Below are positions 34,237 to 43,412 of a DNA stretch of 64,000 nt, in pieces. Within the stretch, counting starts at the first letter, position 1; each line of letters opens with the position of its first letter. The notes beneath the pieces are model-generated. The model worked only from the letters and a program-made list of their open reading frames with translations. It was not told where the DNA came from and did no database searches. Source of the stretch: Candidatus Solibacter sp. (GTDB lineage Bacteria; Acidobacteriota; Terriglobia; Bryobacterales; Bryobacteraceae); assembly GCA_013822245.1 (NCBI GenBank), contig PNKE01000024.1, forward strand, positions 1-64,000, read 5' to 3'. The translations under genes were made by a program, and so were the position numbers.

Positions 34237-35511
34237 GTGTCAGCTCGCAGCAGTTCGAACGTCACGCTGTCCCGAGTGAGGGCGATTGGTTTGGCCACCT
34301 TTCTTGCGGTTGTTACGGGTTGGATCGCGGCGTCCCGGATGGCGGCTACCGAAGAGATGTACGGCACGCGGCAGTGGTTTGAACTGCGGGACACGGTGAA
34401 CCGGCCGGGTGGGTCTGATTTCTACAGAGGGGCCATCGCGTTGGCTTTCAATCAGCCCGCTTCGGCCGAGAAGATCTTCGCGAAGCTGTTCGGGCAGACC
34501 CCGGATTCAAGGGAGGCCCTTGAGGCGCGAAGACTGCTTGCAGTTTGGTTCTCGTTTACCGGCCAGCACAGGCGTTCACTCAGGCAATACGCTCTGTTTC
34601 ATCGGTCAACCCCTTCTACCCCTGGCGTGGAGCGTGAGTTGCAGGAAAGGAAGATCTGGGCGCGTTATCCAAATCTGGAAGTCAGGAGGAGGCGGGCGTC
34701 GGCCTTGCGCTACACCGAAAAGGATGGGGACCTTTTCCTCCCAGTGTCGATCAATGGGAGTCAGGCGCGTTTCTTGATCGATACCGGCGCAAACACTTCG
34801 GTGATATCCGAGAGTGAAGCGAGACGAATTGGGATGAAGATCGAGAACGCGCCAGGACTCCAGATGCATGATGCAGCGGGTGCGAGCTCCGGCTATCGCA
34901 TAGCCGTGGCGAAGGAGCTTGCCGTGGGCGGCAACCTGCTTGGCAACGTCTCTTTTTTAGTGGTCTCCGACGAGCGCATGCCGTTTTCTCAACTGCCGGC
35001 GGGGGAGCGTGGAATATTGGGTCTTCCGGTGCTGTTCGCGCTGCAAACGATTCGATGGGACCACAAGGGCACCGTCGAAATAGGGTTCCAGCCGGGGCCG
35101 TTTCGCCTGGAAGCAGCCAACCTCTGCTTCAGTGGGGACGGTCCACATCTGGTTGCCAAGGGCGAACTCGGCGGACGACCCGTGTACATGGTTGTAGACA
35201 CTGGAGACATGAAGAGCAGGTTCTTGCCATACTTTGCGACTTCCTTTGAGGAGTATGTTCGCGATCGCGGCCAGCAGGGAGAGACTCTCTTGCAGGCAAT
35301 GGTTGGATCGAGGAGAGCGGCCGCTGTGATTCTGCCGGAGACCGAAGTCCTGGTTGGCGGGCGGGTGACCAAGCTTCGGCGGGCCGAACTCATTAGCAAC
35401 CATAGCCCCTTCGGCGCAGCACGTTACCATCTGTGGCTGGGGTCAGATCTCCTCAAACAGGCAGATGAAGTGTCCATCGACTTCAGGTCAATGAAATTCA
35501 GGTTGAAGTGA
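34237..35511 (+). CDS. two-lobed retropepsin-like aspartyl protease with N-terminal membrane anchor
   Basis: 424 residues. A GTG start is followed by a hydrophobic segment (IGLATFLAVVTGWIAAS) acting as signal or anchor. A helical, TPR-like stretch (about 55-130) comes next, then two retropepsin lobes with DTG motifs: FLIDTGANTSVIS (about 178-190) and MVVDTGDMKSRF (about 320-331). A GILGLP flap-side strand lies between. Two lobes in one chain, as in pepsins, are less common in bacteria, where one lobe usually dimerises. The second DTG lacks the usual following small Ala/Ser pair. Base composition is visibly less GC-rich than the neighbours, suggesting recent transfer. Confidence 0.75.
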   Translation: MSARSSSNVTLSRVRAIGLATFLAVVTGWIAASRMAATEEMYGTRQWFELRDTVNRPGGSDFYRGAIALAFNQPASAEKIFAKLFGQTPDSREALEARRLLAVWFSFTGQHRRSLRQYALFHRSTPSTPGVERELQERKIWARYPNLEVRRRRASALRYTEKDGDLFLPVSINGSQARFLIDTGANTSVISESEARRIGMKIENAPGLQMHDAAGASSGYRIAVAKELAVGGNLLGNVSFLVVSDERMPFSQLPAGERGILGLPVLFALQTIRWDHKGTVEIGFQPGPFRLEAANLCFSGDGPHLVAKGELGGRPVYMVVDTGDMKSRFLPYFATSFEEYVRDRGQQGETLLQAMVGSRRAAAVILPETEVLVGGRVTKLRRAELISNHSPFGAARYHLWLGSDLLKQADEVSIDFRSMKFRLK

Positions 35512-35555
35512 CAAGCCTCGAACAGAATTCAGGCTTAGGGGATTAGCTCACCCGC

Positions 35556-36536
35556 CTAGCAGTCCTCGTGATCCGCGAAGAACCGGTCGATCGACGCCCG
35601 CATCTGCGCCGGCACGCTGCCCGGCAGCTCATCCATCTCTTTCCTCGACAGCGGCTTGAAGTTGCGCGCCACGCCGATGTTGTAATCCAGGTGCTCGAGC
35701 ATCGGCATCCCGGCCACGGCCACCGCCACCGGCAGCGTCATCGAATAGCGCAGCAGCATCTCCGGCGTTGCCTTGCCCAGCAGTTTCTCCTGGCCGAAAA
35801 CCTTCATCGCCGTCAGGCCCATCTTCTTCTTCAACGCCACCGGCATGGCCACGGCTTCGAAGCCCGACGCGCCCGTCATGCCCTCGCCAGCGCGGTTTGA
35901 CGGCGCCGTGTTGCCGATCTTGGCGATGTTCAACGCCATCTGCGTGGAATCCAGGTCCTGGTGTTCCAGCAGCGTCTTCAGCACCTGCGGATTCTGATGG
36001 CAGGTCACGCCCAGGAACCGGGTCATCTTCTGTTCCTTCGCCTTGAGCATTGCCTTCATCTGACCGCTCGGCGCTTCGATCTTCGCCAGATCGTCCTCGT
36101 CGCCGAGAGCGTGGATGTGCATCAGGTCCACTTGATTCACGCCCAGGTTCTTCAGGCTCCGCTCGATCAGCCGCATCGTGTCGTCATAGGTTCTGTTGCC
36201 GCCGATCTTGGTGACCAGGAAGAAATCCTTCTTGTTCGCCTTCAGGTACCGGCCAATCCACTGCTCGCTCTGGCCGTCGCCATACTGCGCCGCCGAGTCG
36301 ATGTAGTTCACGCCCGCCTTCAGCGCCCGGTCCAGCGCCTCCAGCCCCTTCTCCGGATCCTTGTAGGCCAGCCAGCGCGAACCCGCGCCAAAGCCCAGCA
36401 GCGACACCTTCGCGCCCGTCTTGCCCAGCGTCCTCATCGGCATCCCCGTCTTCGGGTCTTTCTCCTGCGCCACGGCCTGGCGCGCCAGCGCCGCCAGCGT
36501 CGCGGATTCAATGAAACTGCGCCGGGACAAACTCAT
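35556..36536 (-). CDS. Tat-exported aldo/keto reductase
   Basis: 326 residues. The ATG at 36536 has AAGGAG 7 bases upstream. The leader MSLSRRSFIESATLAALARQ is a Tat signal (S-R-R-S-F). The body is an AKR barrel: RTLGKTGAKVSLLGFGAG, NYIDSAAQYGDGQSE (Asp and Tyr of the catalytic set), LVTKIGGN (Lys) and DLMHIHALGDEDD (His), so all four catalytic positions are present. A Tat-exported AKR with this architecture is typical of Acidobacteriota and Planctomycetota and probably acts on sugars in the periplasm, but its electron donor there is unclear. Confidence 0.85.
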   Translation of the reverse strand: MSLSRRSFIESATLAALARQAVAQEKDPKTGMPMRTLGKTGAKVSLLGFGAGSRWLAYKDPEKGLEALDRALKAGVNYIDSAAQYGDGQSEQWIGRYLKANKKDFFLVTKIGGNRTYDDTMRLIERSLKNLGVNQVDLMHIHALGDEDDLAKIEAPSGQMKAMLKAKEQKMTRFLGVTCHQNPQVLKTLLEHQDLDSTQMALNIAKIGNTAPSNRAGEGMTGASGFEAVAMPVALKKKMGLTAMKVFGQEKLLGKATPEMLLRYSMTLPVAVAVAGMPMLEHLDYNIGVARNFKPLSRKEMDELPGSVPAQMRASIDRFFADHEDC

Positions 36537-36690
36537 AGTGGATCTCCTTGCACAGAATTGTCTCACATGCCTCCTCACCCGCGAGTTCGCCATGACGGAC
36601 CGATGCTGCTTCCGGGTGTTGCCGGTTGACATCCCGGCATGCGATTGAATAGCGTCGGTTCAGGACGTCAGCAGGAAGAAGGAGTCGAGC

Positions 36691-37587
36691 GTGAAAGTAG
36701 GATTCGTCGGTTTGGGAATCATGGGCAAGCCCATGTCGCGCAATCTCATGAAGGCCGGGCATGAACTGGTTGTTTATGACATTGCCGCCGGCGCGGTGGA
36801 TGTGATCGTGGCGGATGGGGCGGCGCTGGGCGAATCCTCATCCGATGTGGCGGCCCGTTCCGAGGTGACTATTACGATGCTGCCGGACGGGCCCGAAGTG
36901 GAAGCGGCCATCACTGGGCCGGGCGGCGTTTTGAGCGGCGCCGCGCCGGGATCGATCGTCGTCGACATGAGTTCCATCAGCCCGCTGGCCGCCCAGCGGG
37001 TGGCCGCGGCGTGCGCGGCGAAGGGCGTGGAATTCCTGGACGCGCCGGTGAGCGGCGGCGAGCCGAAAGCCGTCGACGGGACGCTGGCGATCATGGCCGG
37101 CGGCAAGCGGGAGGTGTTCGACAAGGTGCTGCCGCTGTTCGGCTCGATGGGGTCGAGCGCGACGCTGACCGGGCCGGTGGGCGCGGGCAACGTGACCAAG
37201 CTGGCAAATCAGATCATGGTGGCGGTGAACATCGCGGGCGTGAGCGAGGCGCTGGCGCTGGCCACGAAGGCGGGTCTGGATCCGGAGCTTGTGTTCAACG
37301 CCGTCAAGGGCGGGCTTGCGGGCAGCACGGTGCTGAACGCCAAGGCGCCGATGATGATCGGGCGGAACTTCAAGCCGGGCTTCCGGGTCAGGCTGCATCA
37401 GAAGGATTTGCGAAACGCACTGCTGGCCGCCGAGTCGATGCAGCTGAGCCTGCCGTTCACCAGCCTGGCGCAACAGGTGCTGATCGCGTTGATGAACAAC
37501 GGCCGGGGCGAGTTTGACCACTCGGCGATCGCGAACTTCATCGAGGACATGGGCGGCGTGGTGATCACGCGGCCGGCGGGCGGCTGA
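36691..37587 (+). CDS. 3-hydroxyisobutyrate dehydrogenase-family reductase (HIBADH / tartronate-semialdehyde reductase type)
   Basis: 298 residues from GTG 36691, 8 bases after GGAGTC. The N-terminal FVGLGIMGKPMSRNLMKAG dinucleotide motif, the EFLDAPVSGGEPKAVDGTLA substrate-binding region, and GAGNVTKLANQIMVAVN with the catalytic Lys are complete. It reduces or oxidises a short beta-hydroxyacid with NAD(P). The family cannot separate 3-hydroxyisobutyrate from tartronate semialdehyde. A valine-catabolic role would fit the branched-chain operon elsewhere in the window, but it is not in that operon. Confidence 0.87.
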   Translation: MKVGFVGLGIMGKPMSRNLMKAGHELVVYDIAAGAVDVIVADGAALGESSSDVAARSEVTITMLPDGPEVEAAITGPGGVLSGAAPGSIVVDMSSISPLAAQRVAAACAAKGVEFLDAPVSGGEPKAVDGTLAIMAGGKREVFDKVLPLFGSMGSSATLTGPVGAGNVTKLANQIMVAVNIAGVSEALALATKAGLDPELVFNAVKGGLAGSTVLNAKAPMMIGRNFKPGFRVRLHQKDLRNALLAAESMQLSLPFTSLAQQVLIALMNNGRGEFDHSAIANFIEDMGGVVITRPAGG

Positions 37588-38253
37588 TCCGGAGTCCGGC
37601 CACGCAAGGACCTCTGTCCGTCCGCCCGCCGGTCATGTCTATGACGAAGACGCGGCGCTGCGCCCGGAACACCAGTCGCCGGGCGGCCGGAACGTTGGCT
37701 TGCGCACTTCACCGGTCTTCCACCACGCGCCGTTCAGCCGGAACCACCGTGACCACGCTGTACGCGGCGCACGGCCCCGTCCATGCTGAAGCCTGGTTTC
37801 ATCCGGCGACGGCGCGTGTGGCAAGCCGTTGCATCGGCGCTGGGGATGGGGGCTGGCCGCACTCGAGCCGAACTCGACGGGGACATGAGGCTCGGAAGTT
37901 GATCTTCGCTCCCAACTGGATCTTCAGGCTGCCGCTGCTCAAAGCGCGGCTATCATGAACTCAAGTAGAAATTGGAGTCTGAAAGGCGAGCGTGTCCAGG
38001 CTTTCGCCATCACGGCGCCCTCCGCCCAGCCGTCTACGGCCTTCTGGTGATGGAGAACCGCCGCCTGTCCCACTCGGCCCGCGCAGGCGCGTTCGCCCTA
38101 CCAGCGCCGCCAGCGCGATTAGGCTCTATCCCGCGCTGCCGTCCAGCATGTGTCCCGGCGTCTTAACCCCCCATCAACTGCATCGATTCCAAGTGCACTT
38201 GCGCGGGGTTCGCAGCGCCAACGGCCATGCTGCCCTTCCTGCGGAGTGCGGCC
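37588..38253. other. 666-base stretch without a credible gene
   Basis: No frame here has both a start signal and a recognisable or compositionally convincing product; several are interrupted by stops. The sequence is somewhat irregular compared with the neighbouring genes and may be the remains of a decayed gene, but I cannot name it. Confidence 0.5.
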
Positions 38254-38766
38254 TTAATGCCCGGTGGCGCGCGCCGCCGCCAGCGGCTCTTCCAGTTCCG
38301 CCTTGCCCGTCATGCCGGCAGGCAGGATGGTGAGCAGGTTCTCCTTGCGCATGATCAGCGTCGAGACGTTGTAGCTGGCCAGTTCGAATCCGTGGCCGTG
38401 GGTGATGGCGTCGGTCGGGCAAGCCTCAACGCAGTAGCCGCAGAAGATGCAGCGGCTGTAGTCGATGTTATAAACCTCGGCGTAACGCTCGCCGCCGCTG
38501 ATACGCGCCTTTGCGGTGTTGTCGGCGGCTTCGATGTAGATGCAGTTCGCCGGGCAGGCGGCCGAGCAGAGGAAGCATGCGACGCACTTCTCCAGTCCGT
38601 TCTCATCGCGTTGCAGGATGTGCTTGCCGCGGAACCGCTCCTGGAAGACCGGCGGCGCGTCCGGATAGACTTCGGTGATCACCGGGTTCAACATCTCCTT
38701 AAAGGTGATGCTCATGCCCTTGGCGATCGCCGCCGCGTTCGAAAGCACTTCGTTGATCTTCCGCAT
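38254..38766 (-). CDS. nuoI: NADH-quinone oxidoreductase subunit I-like 2x[4Fe-4S] protein
   Basis: 170 residues. It has the NuoI layout: an N-terminal amphipathic helix, then GKHILQRDENGLEKCVACFL, giving the first cluster CVACFLCSAACPANCI, and the second CIFCGYCVEACPTDAI, with the NuoI-specific RCIFCG. GERYAEVYNIDY lies between the two clusters, as in complex I. It would pass electrons between the peripheral arm and quinone. Strikingly, no other nuo gene is nearby, so it is a detached copy, or a subunit of a split nuo set elsewhere. The ATG at 38766 follows GAGGAG. It is upstream of no obvious partner. Confidence 0.87.
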   Translation of the reverse strand: MRKINEVLSNAAAIAKGMSITFKEMLNPVITEVYPDAPPVFQERFRGKHILQRDENGLEKCVACFLCSAACPANCIYIEAADNTAKARISGGERYAEVYNIDYSRCIFCGYCVEACPTDAITHGHGFELASYNVSTLIMRKENLLTILPAGMTGKAELEEPLAAARATGH

Positions 38767-38854
38767 GCGCTCCTCTAACCTCTCTGATGCCCGCCCAACC
38801 CGCCGGGGTTCCTTGTTCGGCGCGCTCCCCACGGGAGCGTCAGTTTCTCGACCC

Positions 38855-39334
38855 TCAACCCGGCTTCGCCGCCGGCACGTCGTCGGCCTCCGTGATCACC
38901 GCCATTCCAGCCAGTTCCTCCAGCCCTTCAAGATCCGCCCGCACGAAGCCCGTGGACGCCCACCTGATCTTCATCCCCTCATCCACCACAAACATCGCCG
39001 GCACATGCGTGATTCCGAATGCGTTGCTGGCCTCGTATTCATCGGCCGGATCGATCAGCGTTTCGTACTCGATGCCCCAATCGCGGGCGAAGGCTCGGGC
39101 GCGTGTCAAGTTGTCCTGGCCCACGGCCAATACCTTCAACTTGCCGTCGCGGATGCGGTTCAGATACGGCAGCGTCATCTGGCAAACCGGGCAGTTGTCT
39201 TTATAGAACGCCAGCAGCACCGGGCCCTCGTTCACAAGTTCGGAAAGGCTGACGACGGCGCCGTCCAGCCTGGTCAATGCCGCGTCAGGCGCAGTCTGGC
39301 CCTCTCGCGGCGCGGGTTGATTGCCCCATCCCAT
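38855..39334 (-). CDS. redoxin-type thioredoxin-fold protein
   Basis: 159 residues, thioredoxin fold of the AhpC/TSA or ResA-like group. PVLLAFYKDNCPVCQMTLPYL gives the CPVC active site (about 48-51), and GITHVPAMFVVD supplies the cis-Pro. There is no signal peptide, so it acts in the cytoplasm. It is followed 6 bases upstream on the same strand by the CoA-disulfide-reductase-like gene, so it may be its thiol partner in one redox operon. It could reduce peroxides or disulfides. Confidence 0.8.
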   Translation of the reverse strand: MGWGNQPAPREGQTAPDAALTRLDGAVVSLSELVNEGPVLLAFYKDNCPVCQMTLPYLNRIRDGKLKVLAVGQDNLTRARAFARDWGIEYETLIDPADEYEASNAFGITHVPAMFVVDEGMKIRWASTGFVRADLEGLEELAGMAVITEADDVPAAKPG

Positions 39335-39340
39335 AACTCT

Positions 39341-40618
39341 TCAGTCTAACAATTTGGCCAATTGACGGGCAGCGGTCAGAAGCGGATCCGTCACGTTGGC
39401 GTACGGCGGTGCGTAGGCCAGGTCGAGCTGTTCGAGCGCGCTCACCTTCATCCGCCCATGAAGCGCCGAGGCCAGCACGTTGATCCGGCCCGACGCGTCT
39501 TCCTCGCCCACCACCGCGCCGCCCAGCAGCCGCCCGGTCATCGAATCGGCCACCAGTTGGATCCACAGCCGCCGCGGCATGAAATAGTCCGGCCGGTTCT
39601 TCGCCGTGATTTCCGCCGATACGGGCCGCAAACCCTCGCGCCGCGCCTGCGCCGCCGACAGCCCCGTGACGGCAATGCTCAACCCGGCGGCGCGGACAAT
39701 CGACGTCCCGGCAATGCCCTCGAATCTCTCCCGCCGGCCCGCCGCATTCGCCCCGGCCGCCCGTCCCGTCTTGTTCGCCGTCGTGCCCAGCGGGATCCAG
39801 ACATCGTTGCCCGTCACCACGTGGCGCGCCTCGCAGCAGTCGCCGGCCGCCCACACCCCGCCCAGCGATGTCTCCTGCCGGTCGGTCACCTTCAGCGCCC
39901 CGCTGCGCCCCACCTCCGCGCCCGCCTCGGCCAGGGCTTCGACATTCGCCTTCAGTCCGGTCGCGACGAGAACAAGATCGAACGGCAGCGACGATGCATC
40001 GTCCACCGCCGTATTCAAATGGACCGCCACCCCGCACTGCTCCAGCTTCTCTTTCAATAAAGCAGTCAGCCACGCGTCCTCGCGGTTCAACAGATCCGTC
40101 CGCGCGTTGAACAGCTCCACCTTCAGCCCGCGCGCCCGCAACGCCGTCGCCATCTCCAGCCCGATGTATCCGCCGCCCACCACCGCCGCCGTGCGCGGCT
40201 CCTTGCGCTCGAGCGCCTGCTGCAAGCGTTCGCCGTCGGTGTCGGTATGCAGTGAAAAAACCTTGCCGCCGCCGTGCCTCACCGCCGGACGCGCCCCTGC
40301 GGCCCAGATCAGCTTGTCGTACCGCATCCGTTCACCCGACTTCAGCACAACCTCGCGGCTCGCGTGCCGCACCGCAACCACCTCGGCCCCGGTCTTCACC
40401 CGGATATCCCGCTTGCGCTCAAAAAACTCCGGCCCGTGCACCACCAGGCCGTCCACCGATTTCACCTGGCCTTCGATCAGGTAAGGCAACCCGCATGCCG
40501 CATACGAAATCCGCTCGCCCTTCTCCAGAACGACAATCTCCAGCCCCGCATCCGCACGCCTGGCCATCGAAGCCGCGCTCATCCCGGCCGCGACTCCGCC
40601 AACCACGACGAGCCTCAT
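39341..40618 (-). CDS. CoA-disulfide reductase-like FAD/NAD(P)H flavoprotein
   Basis: 425 residues. FAD motif VVVGGVAAGMSAASMARR, a single redox Cys in ISYAACGLPY (about residue 42) typical of CoA-disulfide reductases and NADH oxidases, the NAD(P)H motif AVVGGGYIGLEMATALR, and a second FAD motif VWAAGDCCEARH. The C-terminal dimerisation domain is complete. It should reduce CoA-disulfides or polysulfides with NAD(P)H. It overlaps the STAS gene start-to-stop as ATGA and is 6 bases from the redoxin gene, forming a three-gene STAS-flavoprotein-redoxin operon. Confidence 0.85.
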   Translation of the reverse strand: MRLVVVGGVAAGMSAASMARRADAGLEIVVLEKGERISYAACGLPYLIEGQVKSVDGLVVHGPEFFERKRDIRVKTGAEVVAVRHASREVVLKSGERMRYDKLIWAAGARPAVRHGGGKVFSLHTDTDGERLQQALERKEPRTAAVVGGGYIGLEMATALRARGLKVELFNARTDLLNREDAWLTALLKEKLEQCGVAVHLNTAVDDASSLPFDLVLVATGLKANVEALAEAGAEVGRSGALKVTDRQETSLGGVWAAGDCCEARHVVTGNDVWIPLGTTANKTGRAAGANAAGRRERFEGIAGTSIVRAAGLSIAVTGLSAAQARREGLRPVSAEITAKNRPDYFMPRRLWIQLVADSMTGRLLGGAVVGEEDASGRINVLASALHGRMKVSALEQLDLAYAPPYANVTDPLLTAARQLAKLLD

Positions 40619-41031
40619 TGCCCGCCTTCCTTCCGGCGCGTCCGCTGGATGAACTCCAGCAGATCGAACTTGCGCGTCTCGCGCCCTGGGATGCAGGCAT
40701 TTACCGCGTCGATCTCGTCCTCGAACAACTGAAACACCGTGGTCAGCTTGGTGATGATCAGCAACTCAAGCTGGCGCGAACCCAGCCCAAACAGCGTCAC
40801 CCTGCCCCCCGCCTTCTCAAACCGCGTGTGCGTCATCACCAGGCAGCCCAGCGCCGACGAGTCGATATAGCTGGTCTCCCGCAGATCCAGAACCGCGTAC
40901 AGGGACCCCGCCCCCAGCAGGTCATCCATCTTCGCCCGGAACGCCTCCACCGCGTCTCCGGCCACAAGACGGCCGTGGAATTCCACAATCAGAACTCCGT
41001 CCACTGTCCGGTCCTTGATTTCATGCGCCAT
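40615..41031 (-). CDS. STAS-domain protein (anti-sigma-factor antagonist type)
   Basis: 138 residues. The core is an anti-anti-sigma STAS fold: VDGVLIVEFHGRLVAGDAVE, then VLDLRETSYIDSSALGCLV holding the phosphorylatable Ser in the D-S-S-A-L-G pattern, and GRVTLFGLGSR. A C-terminal extension of about 25 residues is charged. It is first in the operon with the CoA-disulfide-reductase-like gene (ATGA overlap), which is unusual because STAS proteins normally sit with a kinase or sigma factor; here it could couple redox state to gene control. The intergenic space to the divergent serine hydrolase is only 23 bases. Confidence 0.8.
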   Translation of the reverse strand: MAHEIKDRTVDGVLIVEFHGRLVAGDAVEAFRAKMDDLLGAGSLYAVLDLRETSYIDSSALGCLVMTHTRFEKAGGRVTLFGLGSRQLELLIITKLTTVFQLFEDEIDAVNACIPGRETRKFDLLEFIQRTRRKEGGQ

Positions 41032-41054
41032 CAGAACTCTTTATTGTATTTGTT

Positions 41055-42611
41055 ATGGCCGCTCCGCGAATCGCATTTCTTCCCCTCCTGATTCTCCCCC
41101 TTTTCGCCCAGCCGCAACTCGACTCCGTCGTTCAGCGCGCGCGCTCCGAATTCGACGTGCCCGGCATCGCCGTCGCCATCGTCCACGAAGGCAAATTGGT
41201 GTTCGCCAAGGGCTACGGCGTCAGCCGCCTCGACACCTCCGCGCCCGTCACGCCCAAGACCCTTTTCGGTGTGGCCTCCAATACCAAGGCCTTTACCGCC
41301 GCCGCCCTCGCCATCCTCGTCGACGAAGGCAAACTCGCCTGGGACGACCGCGTCATCGACCGCCTGCCCTCCTTCCAGATGAGTGACCCCTACGTCTCCC
41401 GCGAAATGCGCATCCGCGACCTGCTCATCCACAACAGCGGCCTGGCGCTGGGCGCCGGCGACCTCATGTACTTCCCCGAAGGCACTCTCAGCGAGGACGA
41501 AGTCTACTCGCGCCTCCGCCACGTGCCGCTCGCAACAAGCTTCCGCAGCCGTTACGCATACGACAACATCCTCTACCTTGTCGCCGGCAAGGTCATCGAA
41601 AAAGTCTCCGGCAAGACCTGGGCCGCCTTCCTCCGCGACCGCATCCTCGATCCCATCGGCATGTCCCGGACCGTGCTCAGCGTGAAGCAGCTCGCCTCGC
41701 GCCCCGACGTCGCCCTGCCCCACGCCCCCGGCGAAGACGGCAAACTCCTGCAACTCAACCACGCGAGCATGGACAACAACGCCCCGGCCGCCGCCATGCA
41801 AAGCTCCGTCGAGGAGATGTCACTCTGGGTCTTGCTGCAATTGAACGAAGGCGAACTCGACGGCAAACGCATCTTCTCCGCCCGCCAGTCGCGCGAAATG
41901 TGGTCGATGCAGACCATCATCCCCGTCTCCACCCCGCCCAAGCCCCTCGCCGCGCTCAAAGCGAACTTCGCCGGCTACGGCCTGGGCTGGAACCTCAACG
42001 ACTACCGCGGCGAAAAGATCGTCTCCCACACCGGCGGCCTGTTCGGCATGGTCTCGCGCGTCACCATGATCCCGTCGAAAAAGCTCGGCGTCATCGTGCT
42101 CACAAACCAGGAAGCCGGCGCCGCCTTCAACGCCATCACCTACACCGTCCTCGACCATTACCTCAACGCCCCGCCCGCCGATTGGGTCGCCGCCCAGAAA
42201 CAGGCCCTCGACGCCCGCAAGGCCGACGCCGCGAAGAAGGTCGCCGGCGAAGCAGCCAAACGCAACGCCCAAAGCAAGCCTTCCCTGCCCCTGGCTTCCT
42301 ATGCCGGCCGCTACCGCGACGCCTGGTACGGCGACATCATCGTCGAGGAATCCGCCGGCGCGCTCCGGATGCGCTTCACCCACAGCCCCTCTCTCAACGG
42401 CACGATGGAACACTTCCAATACGACACTTTCATCGCCCGCTGGGGCGACCGCACCATGAACGCCGACGCCTACGTCACCTTCACGCTATCCTCGGAAGGA
42501 ACAATCGAACAGGTCAAGATGAAAGCCGTCTCGCCGCTGACCGACTTCAGCTTCGACTTCCATCACCTCGACCTCAAGCCCGTCGCCAGGGACGCCCCGC
42601 CCTACGATTAG
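41055..42611 (+). CDS. secreted serine hydrolase (class C beta-lactamase / penicillin-binding protein family)
   Basis: 518 residues with a signal peptide (PRIAFLPLLILPLFAQ). Beta-lactamase/PBP core: the S-x-x-K motif is in VASNTKAFTAAA (Ser of SNTK), the Y-x-N motif in RYAYDNILYLVAGK, and the KTG equivalent in SHTGGLFGM. A C-terminal DUF3471-like domain (SYAGRYRDAWYGDIIVEESA) follows. Such proteins are usually esterases or peptidases; true beta-lactamase action is unlikely. It is adjacent to but not coupled with the STAS operon. Confidence 0.83.
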   Translation: MAAPRIAFLPLLILPLFAQPQLDSVVQRARSEFDVPGIAVAIVHEGKLVFAKGYGVSRLDTSAPVTPKTLFGVASNTKAFTAAALAILVDEGKLAWDDRVIDRLPSFQMSDPYVSREMRIRDLLIHNSGLALGAGDLMYFPEGTLSEDEVYSRLRHVPLATSFRSRYAYDNILYLVAGKVIEKVSGKTWAAFLRDRILDPIGMSRTVLSVKQLASRPDVALPHAPGEDGKLLQLNHASMDNNAPAAAMQSSVEEMSLWVLLQLNEGELDGKRIFSARQSREMWSMQTIIPVSTPPKPLAALKANFAGYGLGWNLNDYRGEKIVSHTGGLFGMVSRVTMIPSKKLGVIVLTNQEAGAAFNAITYTVLDHYLNAPPADWVAAQKQALDARKADAAKKVAGEAAKRNAQSKPSLPLASYAGRYRDAWYGDIIVEESAGALRMRFTHSPSLNGTMEHFQYDTFIARWGDRTMNADAYVTFTLSSEGTIEQVKMKAVSPLTDFSFDFHHLDLKPVARDAPPYD

Positions 42612-42624
42612 GAACCATCAAGCC

Positions 42625-43398
42625 ATGAACAGGTTCACCGGCAATACGGCCATCGTCACCGGCGGCGCACAGGGCATCGGCGCCGCCATCGTCCTCCGCC
42701 TCGCCCGTGACGGCGCCCGCGTCTCGTTCCTCGACATCGACGCCGCCCGCGGCCACGCCCTCGCCGCTGACCTCCAAGCGCAGGGCCTCGACGTCCGCTT
42801 CATCCCGGCCGACGTCACCATCGAAGACGACATCCGCCGCGCCGTCGAATCCTCCGAATCCGTCTTCGGTCCCGTCGATATCCTTGTCAACAACGCCGGC
42901 CGCAACGCCTATTTCGACGCCGCGGAAATGTCCTCGGCCGATTGGGACTCATCCATGGCCCTCAATCTCAAAGCCGCCTGGCTCTGCGCCAAGTATGTCC
43001 TGCCGTCGATGAAGCTCCGCGGCGGCGGATCCATCGTCAACATCTCGTCGCTCCACGCCCGCCTCACCACCGAAGGCATGTTCCCCTACGCCGCCGCCAA
43101 GGCCGGACTCACCGGCCTCACCCGCAGCCTCGCCCTCGACTACGGCGCCTTCAACATCCGCGTCAACGCCATCCTGCCCGGCTGGACCCGCACCGCCGCC
43201 GTCGACGATTGGCTCAGCCGCCAACCCGATCCGGCCGCGGCCGAGCGCCAGGTCATTGACGCCCAACCCCTGCGCCGCATCGCCTCGACAGCCGAAGTGG
43301 CCAACGTGGCCGCGTTCCTCGCTTCGGACGAATCCTCGGCCATCACCGGCGCCGAAATCGCCGTCGATTGCGGACTCGGCGCGAAATACGCTGGATGA
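42625..43398 (+). CDS. short-chain dehydrogenase/reductase (sugar or gluconate dehydrogenase type)
   Basis: 257 residues. TGGAQGIGAAIVLRLARDG binds the cofactor; an acidic DIDAA at the end of strand 2 suggests NAD. NNAGRNAYF, Ser in NISSLHAR, and the Tyr-x-x-x-Lys pair in FPYAAAKAG are intact, so it is complete. It lies 13 bases after the serine hydrolase and its stop overlaps the upstream reading frame of the lactonase gene (ATGA at 43395). A pair of sugar dehydrogenase and lactonase fits a sugar-oxidation route. Confidence 0.85.
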   Translation: MNRFTGNTAIVTGGAQGIGAAIVLRLARDGARVSFLDIDAARGHALAADLQAQGLDVRFIPADVTIEDDIRRAVESSESVFGPVDILVNNAGRNAYFDAAEMSSADWDSSMALNLKAAWLCAKYVLPSMKLRGGGSIVNISSLHARLTTEGMFPYAAAKAGLTGLTRSLALDYGAFNIRVNAILPGWTRTAAVDDWLSRQPDPAAAERQVIDAQPLRRIASTAEVANVAAFLASDESSAITGAEIAVDCGLGAKYAG

Positions 43399-43412
43399 AA
43401 GAGGTCCCCGCC

